Positions 1-7,718 of a stretch of 64,000 nucleotides of DNA are shown piece by piece; the stretch's first letter is position 1, and the number at the start of each line of letters is the position of its first letter. A program made the translations under genes and the position numbers. Source of the DNA: Bradyrhizobium genosp. L (GTDB lineage: Bacteria; Pseudomonadota; Alphaproteobacteria; Rhizobiales; Xanthobacteraceae); contig NZ_CP061378.1 in assembly GCF_015624485.1 (NCBI RefSeq), positions 3,286,001-3,350,000 of the forward strand. Direction: 5' to 3'. The notes beneath the pieces are model-generated. The model made no database searches and was not told where the DNA came from. It saw nothing but the letters and a program-made list of their open reading frames with translations.

Positions 1-587
1 CGTACTTCGGTCTGACCGGCACCACCATGAATGGTCCGGATGCGATCCATGCGAGATTCGCCGATGCCGTGGTGCCGAGTGCGAAGTTGCCGGAGTTGCG
101 CGAAGCGCTGACCAAGGTTCGGCAAGGCACGAATTCGGTCGAGGTCGACAGATTGATCGCCGGCTTTGCCACTGGCGACACGACCGGCCCGGTCGCTGCG
201 CAGCAAGCCAGGATCGATGGCTGGTTCGCGCATGACCGGATGGAAGACATCGTCGCGGCGCTGACGTCAGATGGATCGGATCTGGCGCAGGCGACCTTGA
301 AGATGCTCGGCGAGAAATCGCCGCGCGGCATGGTGGTGACGCTGAAGCTGCTGCGGCTGGCGCGCGGCACCTCGACGCTCGAAGAGTGCCTGCTGCGCGA
401 ATATCGCGCCGCGCTGGAGGTATTCGCCAGCGACGATTTCCGCGAGGGCGTGCGCGCGGCCGTAATCGACAAGGACCGCAATCCGAAGTGGCAGCCAACC
501 CGCATCGAGGACGTGACGCCGGAGATGCTGGCGCCTTATTTCGCCGAGATCGGCGCCGACGAACTGACTTTTCCGAACAGCAAATAG
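1..587 (+). CDS. 3-hydroxyisobutyryl-CoA hydrolase, C-terminal part (5' truncated by window)
   Basis: The reading frame is open from the first bases, so the start lies outside the window; about 194 codons are visible. It begins in a crotonase fold (YFGLTGTTMNGPDA, then a downstream AVVPS), which matches the oxyanion-hole half of enoyl-CoA hydratase/isomerase proteins. The C-terminal part has the LEECL..EYR and DKDRNPKWQP signatures seen in the 3-hydroxyisobutyryl-CoA hydrolase subgroup rather than in plain hydratases. That enzyme hydrolyses 3-hydroxyisobutyryl-CoA to the free acid in valine breakdown. The next gene encodes the dehydrogenase that would use the product, 25 bp downstream with a good GGAGG site, so the two are probably co-transcribed. 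A generic enoyl-CoA hydratase is the alternative. Confidence 0.85.
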   Translation, partial: YFGLTGTTMNGPDAIHARFADAVVPSAKLPELREALTKVRQGTNSVEVDRLIAGFATGDTTGPVAAQQARIDGWFAHDRMEDIVAALTSDGSDLAQATLKMLGEKSPRGMVVTLKLLRLARGTSTLEECLLREYRAALEVFASDDFREGVRAAVIDKDRNPKWQPTRIEDVTPEMLAPYFAEIGADELTFPNSK

Positions 588-612
588 AAACGCCGCAAGC
601 GGAGGAATCACC

Positions 613-1500
613 ATGGCACACGTCGCATTCATCGGGCTCGGCAACATGGGCGGGCCGATGGCGGCCAATCTGGTCAAGGCCGGCCACAAGGTGACCGCGT
701 TCGACCTGGTCGCGGCCTCCCGCGAGCAGGCCAAGGCCGACGGTGCCGCGATCGGCGAGAGCGGCGCCGGCACGGTGAAGGGCGCCGACATCGTCATCAC
801 GATGCTGCCGGCCGGCAAGCACGTGCTTGGCGTCTGGAACGAGGTGCTCCCGCACATGGCCAAGGGCACGCTGATCATCGATTGCTCGACCATCGACGTC
901 GAGAGCGCGAAGGCGGCGCATGCGCTGGCGGCAAAGCACGGCATGGCCTCGGTCGACGCGCCGGTCTCCGGCGGTACCGGCGGTGCCAAGGGCGCGACCT
1001 TGACCTTCATGTGCGGCGGCGAAGACAAGGCGTTCGCAGCGGCCCAGCCGGTGCTGGTCAACATGGGCAAGAAGATCGTACATTGCGGCGGCGCCGGCGC
1101 GGGGCAGGCGGCCAAGATCTGCAACAACATGATCCTGGGCATTTCCATGATCGCGGTCGGCGAGGCCTTCGTGCTGGCCGAGAAGCTCGGCCTGTCGCAT
1201 CAGGCGCTGTTCGACGTCGCCTCGACCTCGTCGGGCCAGTGCTGGTCGCTCACCACCTATTGCCCGGTTCCCGGCCCGGTGCCGACCTCGCCGGCGAACA
1301 ACGACTACAGACCGGGTTTCGCCTCCAACCTGATGGTCAAGGACCTCACGCTGGCGCAGGACGCAGCCCATGCCGCCGGCGCGGTCACGCCGCTCGGCAA
1401 GCATGCGCAGGAGATCTATAAGACCTTCGACGCTGAGGGTCACGGCGGGGTCGACTTTTCCGGAATTATCCAGCACGTTAGAGCACTTGCCCCGAAATAA
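613..1500 (+). CDS. mmsB: 3-hydroxyisobutyrate dehydrogenase
   Basis: This 295-residue protein would oxidise 3-hydroxyisobutyrate to methylmalonate semialdehyde with NAD+ in valine catabolism. The N-terminal Rossmann motif GLGNMG is at residues 8-13. The substrate loop VSGGTGG is at 118-124, and the catalytic lysine lies in AAKICNN (Lys168, with Asn172 nearby). Length and motif order are those of the beta-hydroxyacid dehydrogenase family. The ATG at 613 follows GGAGG by a proper spacing. Other members of the family (tartronate semialdehyde reductase, 6-phosphogluconate dehydrogenase-like) share these motifs. The neighbouring 3-hydroxyisobutyryl-CoA hydrolase is what fixes the assignment. Confidence 0.9.
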   Translation: MAHVAFIGLGNMGGPMAANLVKAGHKVTAFDLVAASREQAKADGAAIGESGAGTVKGADIVITMLPAGKHVLGVWNEVLPHMAKGTLIIDCSTIDVESAKAAHALAAKHGMASVDAPVSGGTGGAKGATLTFMCGGEDKAFAAAQPVLVNMGKKIVHCGGAGAGQAAKICNNMILGISMIAVGEAFVLAEKLGLSHQALFDVASTSSGQCWSLTTYCPVPGPVPTSPANNDYRPGFASNLMVKDLTLAQDAAHAAGAVTPLGKHAQEIYKTFDAEGHGGVDFSGIIQHVRALAPK

Positions 1501-1506
1501 ATCGCC

Positions 1507-1634
1507 GTCATCCTGAGGTGCGAGCGGAGCGAGCCTCGAAGGATGGAGAGACGGTGTCTGTGGCCGTCCTTCGAGACGCCGCGCGACGCGCGGCTCCTCA
1601 AGCGACAACGCGGAGGCGTTGCGCAGGGATGACG
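1507..1634. repeat. Dispersed palindromic intergenic repeat (CATCCTGAGG ... CCTCA family)
   Basis: The left arm reads GTCATCCTGAGGTGCGAGC and continues through GCCTCGAAGGATGG. The right part runs through GTCCTTCGAGACGC, then GCTCCTCA, and ends AGGGATGACG. The two halves are imperfect inverted complements, which would give a long stem in RNA. The wording matches the RPE-like repeats common between Bradyrhizobium genes. It fills almost the whole gap between mmsB and the acyl-CoA synthetase and leaves little room for a separate promoter. Confidence 0.7.
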
Positions 1635-1656
1635 TCATCATACGTGGTGAAGCCGG

Positions 1657-3387
1657 ATGACGACATTTCAGGACGCACGCGCCTTTCTGCTCAAGCACCG
1701 CAGCGACTACGATGCCGCGGTGAAGGGATTCCGCTGGCCCGATCCGGTGCCGTTCAACTGGGCGCTGGACTGGTTCGATGAGCTGGCGCGCGATCCCGAG
1801 AGCCGCGACCGGCCGGCGCTGTGGATCGTCGATGCGGCTTCGAACAGCGAGACCAAGCTTTCCTTTGCCGAGCTGTCGCGCCGCTCCAACCAGGTCGCGA
1901 ACTTCCTGCGCGCGCAAGGGCTGAAGCGTGGCGACCATCTGCTATTGCTGCTCGGCAATGTGGTGCCGCTGTGGGAGACGATGCTCGCCGCAATGAAGCT
2001 CGGCGTCGTCGTGATCCCCGCGACCACGCTGCTGACCGCGGACGAATTGCGCGATCGGCTCGATCGTGGCCGGGCGAAGGCGGTGGTCGCGACGCAGGAC
2101 CAGGTCGCGAAATTCGCCGGCCTCGGCAGCGAGAATCTGGCGCGCATCGTCGTGAGTGCGACCGAGAGGCACGACGGCTGGCTGCCGTTCGAGGACTCCG
2201 CCAAGTCACCGGCGACGTTCACGCCTGATGGTCCGACCAACGCCGACGACCCGATGCTGCTGTATTTCACCTCAGGCACCACGGCGAAACCAAAGCTGGT
2301 GCGGCACAGCCAGCGCAGCTATCCGGTCGGCCATCTCTCGACCATGTACTGGATCGGCCTTCAACCAGGCGACATCCATCTCAACATCTCCTCGCCCGGC
2401 TGGGCCAAGCATGCCTGGAGCTGTTTCTTTGCGCCGTGGAATGCCGGGGCGACGATCTTCATCGCCAATCAGCCACGCTTCGAGGCGAAAGGACTGCTCT
2501 CGATCATCGGCCGTTGCGGCGTCACCACGCTGTGCGCGCCGCCGACGGTGTGGCGGCTGTTCATCCAGGAGCAGCTTGCGAGCTACAAGATGTCGTTGCG
2601 CGAGGTCTGCGGTGCCGGCGAACCGCTCAACCCCGAGGTGATCGACCAGGTGCAAGCGGCCTGGGGCCTCACCATCCGCGACGGCTACGGCCAGACCGAG
2701 ACCACGGCGCTCGCCGGCAACTCGCCGGGGCAGAAGGTCAAGGTCGGCTCGATGGGCCGCCCGCTGCCGGGCTATCGCGTGCAGGTTACCGACAATGACG
2801 GCAACGCCGCGAAGGAAGGCGAGGTGACGTTGCTGCTCGGCACCGACAGGCCGGCGGGCCTGATGCAGGGCTATCAGGGCGATGACGGCAAGCTCGGTGG
2901 CGCCGATGGCGACATCTACCGCAGCGGCGACGTCGTGTTCACCGACGACGAAGGCTATCTCACCTTCGTCGGCCGCACCGACGACGTGTTCAAATCCTCC
3001 GACTACCGCATCTCGCCGTTCGAGCTGGAGAGCGTGCTGCTCGAACACGATGCGGTGGCGGAAGCTGCGGTGGTGCCGAGCCCGGATCCGATCCGGCTTG
3101 CGATCCCGAAGGCCTATGTGCTGCTGGTCGCCGGTGTCGAGCGCACGCCGGAAACGGCGCTGTCGATCTTCAAGCATCTGCACACCCGGCTGGCACCGTT
3201 CAAGCGTATCCGCAAACTGGAGCTGGTGACCGAGCTGCCCAAGACGATCTCCGGAAAAATTCGCCGCGTGCAGTTGCGTCGGCTCGAACATGACGATAAT
3301 CGCGGGGATGCGTTGCGCGGAGCCGAGTTCCGCGAGGAAGAATTTCCGGAGCTGCAAAAGGTGCGGGCATCCGGTTCGGAGACCTAA
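1657..3387 (+). CDS. Acyl-CoA synthetase, AMP-forming (medium-chain/ACSM-like)
   Basis: This 576-residue ANL-superfamily ligase would activate a carboxylic acid to its CoA thioester through an acyl-adenylate. The P-loop-like YFTSGTTAKPK is at residues 203-213, DGYGQTETT at 342-350, and YRSGD near 421. The C-terminal catalytic lysine is in TISGKIRR (Lys534), so both subdomains are complete. The stretch NISSPGWAKHAWS is typical of the ACSM and acetyl/propionyl-type branch. The substrate cannot be read from sequence. The neighbours (valine enzymes upstream, MaoC hydratase and HSD17B4-like SDR downstream) point to a short, medium or branched acyl acid. The start is ATG 1657, just after a repeat element, and a clear Shine-Dalgarno site is not obvious. 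Confidence 0.9.
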   Translation: MTTFQDARAFLLKHRSDYDAAVKGFRWPDPVPFNWALDWFDELARDPESRDRPALWIVDAASNSETKLSFAELSRRSNQVANFLRAQGLKRGDHLLLLLGNVVPLWETMLAAMKLGVVVIPATTLLTADELRDRLDRGRAKAVVATQDQVAKFAGLGSENLARIVVSATERHDGWLPFEDSAKSPATFTPDGPTNADDPMLLYFTSGTTAKPKLVRHSQRSYPVGHLSTMYWIGLQPGDIHLNISSPGWAKHAWSCFFAPWNAGATIFIANQPRFEAKGLLSIIGRCGVTTLCAPPTVWRLFIQEQLASYKMSLREVCGAGEPLNPEVIDQVQAAWGLTIRDGYGQTETTALAGNSPGQKVKVGSMGRPLPGYRVQVTDNDGNAAKEGEVTLLLGTDRPAGLMQGYQGDDGKLGGADGDIYRSGDVVFTDDEGYLTFVGRTDDVFKSSDYRISPFELESVLLEHDAVAEAAVVPSPDPIRLAIPKAYVLLVAGVERTPETALSIFKHLHTRLAPFKRIRKLELVTELPKTISGKIRRVQLRRLEHDDNRGDALRGAEFREEEFPELQKVRASGSET

Positions 3388-3391
3388 CGAA

Positions 3392-3871
3392 ATGAACGAA
3401 GTCTGGAAGAAGCCGCCGGTGTCCCTGGAAACCTATCAGGGCATGGTCGGCAAGGAGATCGGCGTGTCCTCATGGCACCTGCTCGATCAGGGCCGTATCG
3501 ACACCTATGCCGACGTGATCGAGGATCACCAGTTCATCCACGTCGATCCCGAGCGCGCCGAGAAGGAAACCGCGTTCGGCACCACGATCGCACACGGCTT
3601 TCTCACGATGTCGCTGATGTCGATCATGTCCTACGAGGTGATGCCGGTCGTCGAGGGCACCGCGATGGGCGTCAATTACGGCTTCGACAAACTCCGCTTC
3701 CTCTCGCCGGTCCGCTCCGGCAAGCGCGTCCGCGGCCGGTTCGTGCTGGCGGAGGCGACCTTGCGCAAGCCGAAGGAACTGTTGTCGCGCACCAACGTCA
3801 CGGTCGAGATCGAGGGCGAGGAAAAGCCCGCGTTGGTCGCGGACTGGCTCGGGCTGGTCTATTTCAGCTGA
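3392..3871 (+). CDS. MaoC-family (R)-specific enoyl-CoA hydratase
   Basis: A 159-residue hot-dog protein. The hydratase signature is clear: D-x(4)-H as VIEDHQFIHVD, followed by FGTTIAHGFLTMSL, where the Asp and His form the catalytic pair of MaoC/R-hydratases. Such enzymes hydrate trans-2-enoyl-CoA. The start ATG 3392 lies 5 bp after the stop of the synthetase gene, so translation is probably coupled. A longer upstream reading in the same frame would overlap the synthetase and is not needed. It forms an activation-hydration-dehydrogenation set with the synthetase and the downstream SDR. Confidence 0.88.
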   Translation: MNEVWKKPPVSLETYQGMVGKEIGVSSWHLLDQGRIDTYADVIEDHQFIHVDPERAEKETAFGTTIAHGFLTMSLMSIMSYEVMPVVEGTAMGVNYGFDKLRFLSPVRSGKRVRGRFVLAEATLRKPKELLSRTNVTVEIEGEEKPALVADWLGLVYFS

Positions 3872-3872
3872 T

Positions 3873-4115
3873 TGTGGCTGGCATGGCCGGGCTTGACCCG
3901 GCCATCCATCGCTGCTCAAAAGCTGTCAATTCTTGCTCAGTGCACCCTCTCCCCTTGTGGGAGAGGGTGGCTTCGCGGAACGCGAAGCCGAGTGAGGGGT
4001 CTGCCTCTGCGCAAAGACTCTCACTCGAGTTCGCGAAGAGAACCCCTCATCCGGCACGCTCAGGAGCGCAATCGCGCTCCAGAGCGCGCCACCTTCTCCC
4101 ACAAGGGGAGAAGGG
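3873..4115. repeat. Two adjacent intergenic repeat elements
   Basis: The first, at about 3873-3912, has the pattern ATGGCCGGGCTTGACCCGGCCAT and can fold on itself. The second, 3945-4115, starts CCCTCTCCCCTTGTGGGAG and ends with the inverted counterpart TTCTCCCACAAGGGGAGAAG. Between them lie stem-forming segments such as TTCGCGGAACGCGAA. A relative of the second element recurs at 15365-15510, and a relative of the first at 5078-5169. This stretch holds no coding signal. Confidence 0.7.
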
Positions 4116-4133
4116 AAGTAAGGAACGACACGC

Positions 4134-5051
4134 ATGGCAATCAGGTTCGACGGACGCGTCGCTATCGTCACCGGCGCGGGCAATGGTCTTGGACGGGCGC
4201 ATGCACTGGGGCTCGCCAGCCGCGGCGCCAAGGTCGTGGTAAATGATTTCGGCGGCGCGCGCGATGGCAGCGGCGGCTCGCTGTCGCCGGCCGAGACCGT
4301 GGTCGAGGAGATCCGCAAGGCCGGAGGCACCGCGATGGTCGACGGCGCCGACGTCTCGAACTTCGAGCAGGTCACCGCGATGGTCGCGCGCGCCACCGAG
4401 GAGTGGGGCAGCGTCGATCTCTTGTGCGCCAATGCCGGCATCCTGCGCGACAAGTCATTCGCAAAACTCGAGGTTGCCGACTGGGACAAGGTGCTCGGCG
4501 TGCATCTCACCGGCACCTTCAACTGCTGCAAGGCAGTGTGGGCCGGCATGCGCGAGCGCAATTACGGCCGCATCGTGCTGACGACCTCGTCGTCGGGCCT
4601 GTTCGGCAATTTCGGCCAGGCCAATTACGGCGCGGCGAAAGCCGGCATGGTCGGCCTGATGAACGTGCTCGCCGAAGAGGGCCGCAAGAACAACATCAAG
4701 GTCAACACCATCTCGCCGACGGCGGCGACCCGCATGACCGAAGAGCTGCTGCCGCCTCAGGCGCTCGCGCTGATGAAGCCGGAAGCGATCACGCCGGCGG
4801 TCGAATTCCTGCTCAGCGAGGACGCGCCGACCCGCACCATCATGGGCGCCGGCGCCGGCTCGTTCGCCGTCATCAAGGTACTGGAGACCGAAGGCGTCAA
4901 CCTGCCGCAGTCCGAATGGACGCCGGACGCGATCGCTGCGCACTTTGCCGAGATCGGCAACATGTCGACCGCGAAGGCGTTGCAGGGTGCCTTCGAGCAG
5001 ACGCAAAAATATGTAGCACAGGCCGCGGCAAGGGCAGGGATCAAGCTTTAG
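4134..5051 (+). CDS. SDR-family dehydrogenase (HSD17B4 / multifunctional-enzyme-2-like)
   Basis: A 305-residue short-chain dehydrogenase. The cofactor motif TGAGNGLG is at residues 13-20, NAG at 100-102, Ser near 152, and the catalytic Tyr165-x3-Lys169 in ANYGAAKAG. The insert VVVNDFGGARDGSGGS after the second beta strand, and the longer C-terminal tail, are typical of the (3R)-hydroxyacyl-CoA dehydrogenase domain of peroxisomal multifunctional enzyme type 2. It would oxidise the product of the MaoC hydratase encoded just upstream. The function is inferred from family and context. The gene keeps the same direction as the upstream genes but is separated from them by about 260 bp of repeats. 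Confidence 0.85.
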   Translation: MAIRFDGRVAIVTGAGNGLGRAHALGLASRGAKVVVNDFGGARDGSGGSLSPAETVVEEIRKAGGTAMVDGADVSNFEQVTAMVARATEEWGSVDLLCANAGILRDKSFAKLEVADWDKVLGVHLTGTFNCCKAVWAGMRERNYGRIVLTTSSSGLFGNFGQANYGAAKAGMVGLMNVLAEEGRKNNIKVNTISPTAATRMTEELLPPQALALMKPEAITPAVEFLLSEDAPTRTIMGAGAGSFAVIKVLETEGVNLPQSEWTPDAIAAHFAEIGNMSTAKALQGAFEQTQKYVAQAAARAGIKL

Positions 5052-5068
5052 GAGGCGTTAGCGCCTCC
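5051..5068 (+). terminator. Hairpin directly after the SDR stop codon
   Basis: GGAGGCG and CGCCTCC form a perfect 7-bp stem with a TTAG loop. The stem starts on the last base of the stop codon. There is no strong T-run after it, so it may act as a 3' stabilising hairpin or a weak terminator. Confidence 0.45.
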
Positions 5069-5077
5069 ACATTCTTC

Positions 5078-5169
5078 CACGTCATGGCCGGGCTTGACCC
5101 GGCCATCCACGTCTTTGTCACCAACCGAAAGTCAGGCGTGGATGCCCGGGTAAAGCCCGGGCATGACGG
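5078..5169. repeat. Palindromic intergenic repeat (CACGTCATGGCCGGG family)
   Basis: The left half contains CGTCATGGCCGGGCTTGACC and the right half ATGCCCGGGTAAAGCCCGGGCATGACGG. Each half is itself a hairpin, and the outer ends CGTCATG/CATGACG are complementary. This is the two-armed version of the element at 3873. No coding signal is present. Confidence 0.7.
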
Positions 5170-5205
5170 CTGTTACTGGCGTGACCGCGGGCTTACATTC
5201 GGGTC

Positions 5206-6441
5206 ATGTCCTCGTCCTCGCACCACATCGCCGTCATCGGAGCCGGCCCCGCCGGCCTGATGGCGGCGGAGGTGCTCGCGGCAGGCGGCGCCGACGTCAC
5301 CGTCTACGACGCGATGCCGTCGGCCGGCCGCAAATTCCTGATGGCCGGCCGCGGCGGGCTCAACCTCACCCACTCGGAGCCGCTCACGGATTTCCTTGCG
5401 CGCTACCGCGAGGCGATGCCGCATCTGAGCGCCGCAATCGGGGCGTTGCCGCCGAGCGCGTTGCGCGCATGGTGCGAGGCGCTGGGGCAGCCGACCTTCA
5501 CAGGCTCGAGCGGCCGCGTCTTTCCCAAGGCCATGAAGGCGTCGCCGTTGCTGCGCGCCTGGTTGCGGCGGCTCGACGAGGCGGGCGTGCAGTTCGCGTT
5601 CCGGCATCGCTGGATCGGCTGGGACGAGGGTGGCGGATTGCTGTTCGCAACACCGGATGGTCCGCGCGTGGCCGATGCCGAAGCGACCTTGCTCGCGCTC
5701 GGCGGCGCGAGTTGGCCGCGCCTCGGCTCCGACGGCGCCTGGACGGTGACCCTTGCAGAGAAAGGCGTCGCGATTGCGCCGATGCGGCCGGCCAATTCCG
5801 GCTTCACGGTCGCATGGTCGGATGTGTTCCGCGATCGCTTCGAAGGCCAGCCGCTCAAGGGCATCGCGCTGACGATCGGTGCACATACCGTGCGCGGCGA
5901 GGCCGTCGTGACACGCAATGGTATCGAAGGCGGCGCGATCTACGCCCTGTCGGCCGAACTGCGCGATGCGGTGCACGCGAAGGGAGCGGCGACGCTCCAT
6001 GTCGCGCTGCGTCCCGACCTTGGGCGGCAAGAGCTTGTCACGCGCCTGTCGGCGCCGAAGGGCAAGCAGTCCTTCTCCAACTTCCTGCGCAAGGCGGCGC
6101 AGCTCTCGCCCGTCGGCATCGGCCTGTTGCAGGAGATCGCGGCGGCGTCAGGCCGGCCACTCGCCTCGCTAGCTCCGGCCGAACTCGCCGATCTGATCAA
6201 CGCGGTGCCGGTCCAGGTCGCGGGCGTGGCCCCGATCGCGCGGGCGATCTCGACGGCCGGCGGGATCACGTTCGACGAGCTCGACGAACATTTCATGCTG
6301 CGCCGTCTGCCCGGTACGTTTGCCGCCGGCGAAATGCTGGACTGGGAAGCCCCGACCGGCGGCTATTTGTTGCAGGCGTCGTTTGCGACGGGTGTGGCCG
6401 CCGGGAAGGGGGCGTTGAAATGGCTCACGCGGAAATCGTAG
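5206..6441 (+). CDS. NAD(P)/FAD-dependent oxidoreductase, BaiN/HI0933 type (TIGR03862-like)
   Basis: This 411-residue flavoprotein begins with the FAD-binding motif IGAGPAGLMAAE (GxGxxG at residues 12-17). It continues with the family-specific SAGRKFLMAGRGGLNLTHSE. The C-terminal block TAGGITFDELDEHFML, then LPGTFAAGEMLDWEAPTGG, closes the FAD site as in HI0933-like proteins. Homologues include BaiN of gut clostridia, but most members, including this one, have no known substrate. It is flanked on both sides by repeats, so it is probably a single-gene unit. Confidence 0.85.
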   Translation: MSSSSHHIAVIGAGPAGLMAAEVLAAGGADVTVYDAMPSAGRKFLMAGRGGLNLTHSEPLTDFLARYREAMPHLSAAIGALPPSALRAWCEALGQPTFTGSSGRVFPKAMKASPLLRAWLRRLDEAGVQFAFRHRWIGWDEGGGLLFATPDGPRVADAEATLLALGGASWPRLGSDGAWTVTLAEKGVAIAPMRPANSGFTVAWSDVFRDRFEGQPLKGIALTIGAHTVRGEAVVTRNGIEGGAIYALSAELRDAVHAKGAATLHVALRPDLGRQELVTRLSAPKGKQSFSNFLRKAAQLSPVGIGLLQEIAAASGRPLASLAPAELADLINAVPVQVAGVAPIARAISTAGGITFDELDEHFMLRRLPGTFAAGEMLDWEAPTGGYLLQASFATGVAAGKGALKWLTRKS

Positions 6442-6526
6442 GGTGGGCAAAGCGAAGCGTGCCCACCATCACGAGCAATGCAAGCGATGGTGGGCACGTC
6501 GCCTGCGCTCCTTTGCCCACCCTACG
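6437..6526. repeat. Palindromic repeat, GTAGGGTGGGCAAAG family
   Basis: The outer arms CGTAGGGTGGGCAAAG and CTTTGCCCACCCTACG are perfect complements. Inner arms CGTGCCCACCATC and GATGGTGGGCACG also pair. The element lies between two convergent genes and overlaps the end of the flavoprotein gene. Relatives occur at 28890-28980 and 30802-30892. Confidence 0.8.
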
Positions 6527-6533
6527 ACGATGG

Positions 6534-7613
6534 TTACCGCAGCTTCCCCCGTGCCGCCACCGGCAGCGTGCCGATGATCTCGTCGCCGCGCACCATCACG
6601 ACCTCGTCCATCATGTTGACGACGACGCAGACATGGTTGGGAACGATGCGCACGACATCGCCGACATTGGGCCGCGTGTTGCTGCGGGAGAGATCGAGGA
6701 AGCCGTGCTCCTCGGCGAAGCGCGCGATCTTGGCTTCGGGATGTTCGAGGATCAGGCCGTGACCGTCGAGGCCGCCGGTATCGGACGTCAGCGTCTTCGA
6801 GCCGGCGTCGAGGATGCCGCGCTCGGGACCGGCGCGGCTCACCACGGTGGAATAGATGTTCAGCGCGCAATCGTCCCAGGTGGCGACGCCGGCCGCGACC
6901 TGCATGCGGTCGTTGTAGATGTAAGTGCCGAAGCGGTGCTCGGTGCCGCCCTTCAGCTTGCCGATGTTCTTGAGGTTCGGCGTGCCGCCGGTCGAGACGA
7001 TCGCCGCGTCGAGGCCATGGGCACGGACCCCGGCCAGCGCTTCGTCGTAGAATTTCTGCGCGTCGGCCCAGCCGGTCTCGGTCGGGTATAGCATGAAACC
7101 CGCGAAGCTCAGGCCCTTCGAGCCCGCGATCTCGCGTGCCAGCGCGATCGCTTCTGCCGGGGTCTCGACGCCGGCGCGCTTGCGGCCGGTGTCGCATTCC
7201 ACCACGACGGAGAGCGGCCGGCCGGAGGCGGCGGCCGCCTTCGGCAGATCGCCGACCACCACGGAATTGTCGGCCGCGACGGTGACGTTGGTCTTGGCCT
7301 GCAACGCGCCGAGCCGGGCCATCTTCTCGTCGCCGAGCAGATTGTAGGAGATGAGGATGTTGTCGATGCCGGCATCCGCCATGATCTCGGCCTCGCCGAG
7401 TTTTTGGCAGGTGATGCCCTTGGCGCCGGCCTTGACCTGCATCTGCGCCAATGTCGGGTTCTTGTGGGTCTTGATATGCGGCCGGTTGGCGACCCCGGCG
7501 GCGTCGCAGGCGGCCTGGATGCGCGCGATGTTGCGCTCGACCCGGTCCATGTCGATCACGGCGCAGGGCGTGCCGTATTCGCGGGCGATCTTGGCGGCGA
7601 GGGGCGTGGTCAT
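6534..7613 (-). CDS. DSD1-family PLP enzyme (D-threonine aldolase / D-serine dehydratase-like)
   Basis: A 359-residue fold-type III (alanine-racemase barrel) protein. The PLP region RPHIKTHKNP is at residues 44-53 and contains the Schiff-base lysine. The C-terminal domain has PNHVCVVVN, where a His and a Cys form the metal site of eukaryotic-type D-serine dehydratase and D-threonine aldolase. The enzyme would act on a D-beta-hydroxy amino acid, and sequence alone cannot separate aldolase from dehydratase. The ATG at 7613 is chosen because homology starts there with MTTPLAAKIAREYGTPC and an AGAA-rich site precedes it. Upstream sequence in the same frame is repeat DNA. Confidence 0.83.
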   Translation of the reverse strand: MTTPLAAKIAREYGTPCAVIDMDRVERNIARIQAACDAAGVANRPHIKTHKNPTLAQMQVKAGAKGITCQKLGEAEIMADAGIDNILISYNLLGDEKMARLGALQAKTNVTVAADNSVVVGDLPKAAAASGRPLSVVVECDTGRKRAGVETPAEAIALAREIAGSKGLSFAGFMLYPTETGWADAQKFYDEALAGVRAHGLDAAIVSTGGTPNLKNIGKLKGGTEHRFGTYIYNDRMQVAAGVATWDDCALNIYSTVVSRAGPERGILDAGSKTLTSDTGGLDGHGLILEHPEAKIARFAEEHGFLDLSRSNTRPNVGDVVRIVPNHVCVVVNMMDEVVMVRGDEIIGTLPVAARGKLR

Positions 7614-7632
7614 GTTGTTTCTTCTCCGGCCT

Positions 7633-7716
7633 CGTAGGATGGGTAGAGCGAAGCCAAACCCATCAAACTCGTTCGTCGTGTGATGATGGGTATCGCTGCG
7701 CTCCACCCATCCTACG
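7633..7716. repeat. Palindromic repeat, CGTAGGATGGGTAGAGC family
   Basis: The outer arms CGTAGGATGGGTAGAGCGAA and GCTCCACCCATCCTACG are near-complementary, with inner AAACCCATC and GATGGGTAT. A sister copy is at 31252-31336. It separates the DSD1-type gene from the ABC-F gene. Confidence 0.75.
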
Positions 7717-7718
7717 GT

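Noticed and set aside
2272..3357. 361-codon minus-strand frame over the acyl-CoA synthetase
   Set aside because: The synthetase has all ANL motifs; the antisense frame has none.
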